Below are positions 60,116-64,000 of a stretch of DNA of 64,000 nucleotides, in pieces. Below the pieces are notes generated by a model. It was not told where the DNA came from, ran no database searches, and saw only the letters and a list, made by a program, of their open reading frames with translations. Position 1 is the first letter of the stretch. Each line of letters opens with the position of its first letter. A program made the position numbers and the translations under genes. The DNA is from Pyrus communis (taxonomy: Eukaryota; Streptophyta; Magnoliopsida; Rosales; Rosaceae), in assembly GCF_963583255.1 (NCBI RefSeq), contig NC_084810.1, positions 7,595,751 through 7,659,750 on the forward strand. The letters run 5' to 3'.

Positions 60116-60386
60116 TTATGATCAAACTTACAATTCTTGTGTCACAAGTCACAACTTCTAATCAAAGAATGATCACCAAAAATCTCACCAGCATGCTAAC
60201 ACCAAAAGTGGATAAAAGAAGTGATTTTTCGGTAATGGCACGAAGTTGGTATTTTACAGAGCAGCCTAGCTAGCTACAACACAACATGATATGATCACAT
60301 TTCGATTTCATGAAACATTAGAATCCATAGGCTCCTTTTCTCATCATGTACCCTCCTTACCCTCAACACTAGCACCATGAGTAGTG

Positions 60387-62382
60387 TCAGACATTTTTAT
60401 CGCCATTCGTATCATCTGCTTCGCCATCTACAGCTAAATACTCTAACGCCGTTACAACGTCACTGATCAGTGGTCGTGTGACAGCTTCTTCTTGGAGACA
60501 CATTGCTGCAACAGCAAGAGCTTGGTAAAGACCCTTGATATGGTACTTCCCTTCTAGCAATGGATCTACCATTAATGTAAACTTCCTTCTGTCTTTAAAT
60601 AATGGTTGTGCCTGCGAAAAATCATGTTATTAATTTGAGGGGAAGTTGGCCATTATAGGAGGATTTCAAAGAGTTCTGCCGAAATAGCTTGAGAGGTTTT
60701 AAAATTATGGACATACCCAAGTAACTAAATTCTGCTCCTCAGTTGGTCTGTTATTGTCTATGACTCTCCGTCCTGTGATTATCTCCAAAAACACGACTCC
60801 AAAGCTGTAAATGTCGGATTTCGTTGTCAATTGCCCTGTGAGTGCATATTCAGGTGCACAGTAGCCATAGGTCCCCATCACCCTGGTCGATACATGAGTC
60901 TTACCCCCGGTTGGACCTAACTTTGCAAGACCAAAATCGGAGAGTTTTGGATTGAAGTTCTCGTCCAAAAGTATGTTGGATGCTTTGAAATCCCGGTATA
61001 TCACAGGGGGATTCGCTTGTTCGTGTAAGTATTCAAGTCCCTTTGCTGCCCCTGCTGCAATTTTCATCCTAATATTCCAATCCAAAGGCTTTTTTCCTGG
61101 AGCTAAATCTGAGATCCAAAGTTTTGTTGTTGATCAGAAAACAAGTGTTAAGAAATGCTACTGATATATACTTAAGTGCCTGGAAAGTGCAAATGCAAAT
61201 AAGTAAATTGGTGCTTACCAAGAAGATGGTCCTCTAGGGATCCATTGGCCATGTACTCATACACCAAAATCCTTTGATCGCCATCTGCGCAATATCCAAC
61301 CAAATTGACGAGGTAGGGATGGTGAAGAAGACTTAATATCAAAACTTCTACAAGGAACTCTCTGTTTCCTTGGAATCCATTCCTGTCTAGTTGCTTAACA
61401 GCAACAACCTGAAACGAGCGAACAGTAGGGGTTATGATTCAACTAAATTATTGTATGTTGAGGGGAAAAACAAAAGGATGGAAGGACGAGAGATGGATGG
61501 AAATAGTACTTGTTCTGTGACATCAAGTTTGCCTTTGTAAACCCTCCCAAAACCGCCTTCGCCTATCAAGTTATCTGGATGGAAGTTGTTAGTTGCAACA
61601 CAAAGTTCTCGGAAAGCAAAAATCTGAGCCGAAATATTTCCTTTGCCAACCTTTGCTATCTCTTCGGCTATGTACTTCCTCCTGCTGCTGTCTGCAGGTT
61701 AAAATTCTCAAACTTAGAGGCCAACAGTTTGAACTAGCTGTTCCACACTGCCAAGTATTACTAGTATACCAGAAATTATATATTAGGATCTGCAGCCAAC
61801 TTTCAGTTTCAGAAGATTGGACAATTTGTGATAAATACAAAAGGAGAGAAGGTCGATTTTTATACGGTAAAACCAATCTTAGCCTTCAAAAGGACAAATC
61901 TCCATCAAACCAAAGGCAAATAAATTGCGGATATTTCAAGTAAAATCTTCCACATCACATAAAGATAAATACATGTATGTTTACGTACATATGTAAATAA
62001 AAAAAACTGATAAATTGCAGCCCTTGAATATGAATACATGATTGATAGACCAAAGTGTTCAAAGGCATCATAAATCTTTGATATTCGAATGCATGATATA
62101 ATCCCTAACATGATTTAACGATTGGAAAGTAAGTCCTCGTCGCAGATCCATTCCCTATTAGAGATTAATCATGTATATTATACGTATGTATGTATGTCAT
62201 TTAATGTAATGGCGTCATTTGATTTTTAGGGAAGATATACGGCAAGAGAAGAATTTACCTGTTTTGAAGGAAATGTTAGCAAAAGAGGCTAAAGTTTTGG
62301 TGTCATGGTATTCCTTGATACTCTTTTTTAACGACTTCCTGGTGATTTTCTCTTCTGACATGCAACATTGGAAGCAATTCAT
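60387..62382 (-). CDS. PBL23: Receptor-like cytoplasmic kinase, subfamily VII (PBL23-like)
   Basis: Five exons: 62259-62382, 61510-61691, 61219-61408, 60717-61108 and 60387-60611, giving 370 residues. The start MNCFQCC has no glycine at position 2, so N-myristoylation is not expected, but the cysteines could be palmitoylated for membrane attachment. The kinase domain starts near residue 65, with the Gly loop [23 protein letters not shown] (catalytic Lys), [14 protein letters not shown] (catalytic Asp; Tyr in place of the usual His, as in the subfamily), SDFGLAK and [20 protein letters not shown]. The segment [10 protein letters not shown] and the C-terminal [20 protein letters not shown] are typical of PBL23. 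All catalytic residues are present, so it should be active. Such kinases act beneath pattern-recognition receptors (family knowledge); the partner here is unknown. Confidence 0.94.
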
Positions 62383-63528
62383 CTTTTCCTTTTGCCTCGT
62401 CAACTCTAATTCGATCGCAACCACTTTCAAATTGTCATCCCAAATCTTGCATGGATTCCTCGAAAAAACCACTCATAACATACCAAAAGAATTTCAAAAC
62501 TTTGGGACACGACTCGATCCGAGAAACCAAGAAGTACAGATGAAACAAGCCTGAGAAATTGGTTAGACAAATGGGGGATATCGATATGATATGTTACAAA
62601 AACACCCTCGGCTCTGGAAAAACCAGAAGGCTAGTTTCTGGTCCTTCAAGAACCAAGAGCTTGATCCCGCACATTGTTTCTTTTGCTTGCTCTCTCTATC
62701 CAAACCATTGCGTTCGGACAGCCAAAACAAACTAGGTCAAGTTTGCTAAATATAGAGGGACAGCCAGGCATTCTATTTTCTTTGACAATAACAAAAATGG
62801 GTTTTGTTTTTTTCAATATTAATTTGTTCTTCTATTTGTGTTAAGAGAAACAACCTCCTATTATTTCCATTACCAAAAGTTAACCTTTCCTTTAATTGGC
62901 AAAAATCCCACAGTGAATTTCCAACCAAATCCACATTTATCTTCCTAGCAATTTTCTAGGGATGTAACAAAAAACAACTTTATTTTGCATACGTGGGTTA
63001 GCCCGGCCAGTTTGCCGCCCACCTTACACCAAGTTTGAGTCTCCTCTATGTGAATTAGAATAATTTAGAATGAAATGTCTTTATGTGCTGATTAGGAATT
63101 TGAAGTCGGAAACATGAATGAAGTCTATCATATGTGCAATTCGAATGACACAAATGCCATTGAGTAGGGAAAAAAACTTGGTTTAGGGGTGTCAGATCAT
63201 GTCATTTCTAGGGTGCTTCTCACAAAAGCACGGGACTCCCCTGAATTTGGTCTCACCTGATCCAACGCTAATCCCACCTGGTGTGAGAGCTCCTTACAGA
63301 AGTTTCTAGATCCAGTGAAGCTTCTGCCGGACAAGATTAAAAATTAATAAAACAACCCAAGGGTGAAATCAAAATGAGAGGATCAAAACGGCAAGTCAGC
63401 ACACATTTCAGTTCTTTTATATCTAAAATCTATCCTGGATTATAGAACAGTCTTTGCCAACAATTTATATCAAACAAACTTGTTTCGACTATCATAATTT
63501 CAATTTAATAATAATGAACAATTGTGGC
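62383..63528. other. Upstream region of the kinase gene
   Basis: It holds the promoter side of the minus-strand kinase gene. At about 62992-63080 a tRNA-like stretch, 'gtgggttagcccggcc' followed by aagtttgagtctcc, may be a SINE fragment. 62383-62554 is open on the plus strand only as the shadow of the kinase 5' end. Confidence 0.45.
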
Positions 63529-63736
63529 CTAAGGATTTTGTTTCTCTTTTGGGTTTACCCCCAGAAGTTTCTCCACATTCGCAACCCTTGTTAATAATCC
63601 AACTCTCTGAGTTTGATACGTAGCACTCTCTATGCAGTCATCAGGCTTTGTTTTCTTTACTTCTTCCAGAGCACCTTTTTGTTGTTTGCGTTCATGGTCA
63701 TCAAACCCCCATAGGATCCTGGAGAGACCCTTCAGG
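63529..63736 (-). other. Unrecognised open segment, possible last exon
   Basis: The minus strand is open for about 68 codons to a TAG at 63529-63531, with content that looks coding: SRILWGFDDHERKQQKG, a helical charged stretch, then RVGLLTRVANVEKLLGVNP. There is no ATG. 'aacaaag' at the upstream border could be a splice acceptor. The DNA further upstream (63740-64000) does not look coding. It could be the last exon of a gene reaching past the right edge, a pseudogene, or part of a retroelement. I do not recognise it. Confidence 0.3.
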
Positions 63737-63739
63737 CTT

Positions 63740-64000
63740 TGTTAATAAAAACACTTCTCACAAGAGGCAGATTAATTGATTTAGAAGTTACTTTGTGCCA
63801 CCAGGTGGCCCTAGGCTCGCGTCGCAAGGTTTAAGAGCTTTCGGGGGGACTCTCTATCAGGGGTTGAAACCTCTCCACAAGTGCAAGAACTGAAACGGTC
63901 TAGTAACCACAACCTCCTCCCCACAGGAAAGAGCTTGCTTCTTCAGCAAGCTAAGTCTCTGTAAAGACTTGGAAGGACTAGCGAGCGCAAGAGTATCCCT
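63740..64000. other. GC-richer right-edge sequence, unclassified
   Basis: It contains 'ggtggccctaggctcgcgtcgcaagg' and a hairpin-like gcttgcttcttcagcaagc. It may be the start of a transposable element that continues outside the window. Confidence 0.3.

Noticed and set aside
1..64000. CRISPR arrays, bacterial operons, phage or virus genes
   Set aside because: No regularly spaced repeats and no such proteins seen; spliced plant genes throughout. No endogenous virus was recognised.

Overview
This is a piece of a plant nuclear genome. Spliced genes with GT-AG introns, chloroplast and mitochondrial targeting proteins encoded in the nucleus, AT-rich intergenic DNA and many small transposon remnants all say so. 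The gene families are dicot-like. The repeat types (pyrimidine-rich long elements with 'accttcgggtgatgg' motifs, tRNA-derived SINEs, Mutator-like MITEs) suggest a rosaceous tree such as apple, pear or a relative. That assignment is inference from recalled repeat types, not proven. No tRNA, rRNA, CRISPR array or bacterial feature was found.

Layout, left to right. 1-911 (-): 5' exons of a septum-promoting small GTPase (SGP1/SGP2-like), running off the left edge. 1.8-10.4 kb: repeat-rich DNA with a 3.3-kb hAT element (8-bp target duplication, dead transposase fragment, another element nested inside), two Mutator-type MITEs and a long fold-back. 10.5-14.8 kb (+): a NEPRO-like nucleolar protein gene. 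15.5-18.6 kb (+): chloroplastic lipocalin. 19.6-20.9 kb (+): intronless MOS2. 21.8-23.3 kb (+): a broken DNA-level copy of the lipocalin gene. 24.3-25.9 kb (-): LTD, the LHCP translocation ankyrin protein. 26-32.4 kb: transposon DNA. 32.4-34.3 kb: two unrecognised genes lying tail to tail that share a motif and whose stop codons overlap. 35-36.3 kb: tandem duplication. 36.3-37.3 kb (-): BAHD acyltransferase pseudogene. 38.2-39.3 kb: a LINE-like retroposon with an 11-bp target duplication. 41.0-45.2 kb (+): SPIRAL2/TORTIFOLIA1-type microtubule protein. 46.2-54.9 kb (-): complete 12-exon organellar DNA polymerase I. 55-60 kb: repeats. 60.4-62.4 kb (-): receptor-like cytoplasmic kinase similar to PBL23. 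The right end holds no recognised gene, only one open segment of unknown nature.

Functionally the genes are ordinary housekeeping genes: plastid function (lipocalin, LTD, POLI), nuclear RNA processing (NEPRO, MOS2), cytoskeleton (SPR2) and signalling (SGP1, PBL23). They do not form a pathway. The order LTD - SPR2-like - POLI - PBL23-like recalls, from memory, two separate Arabidopsis neighbourhoods and may be an ancestral block. The points most worth a second look are the tail-to-tail motif-sharing gene pair, the lipocalin pseudogene, the 24-residue repeats in the polymerase, and the mobile elements with visible target duplications.
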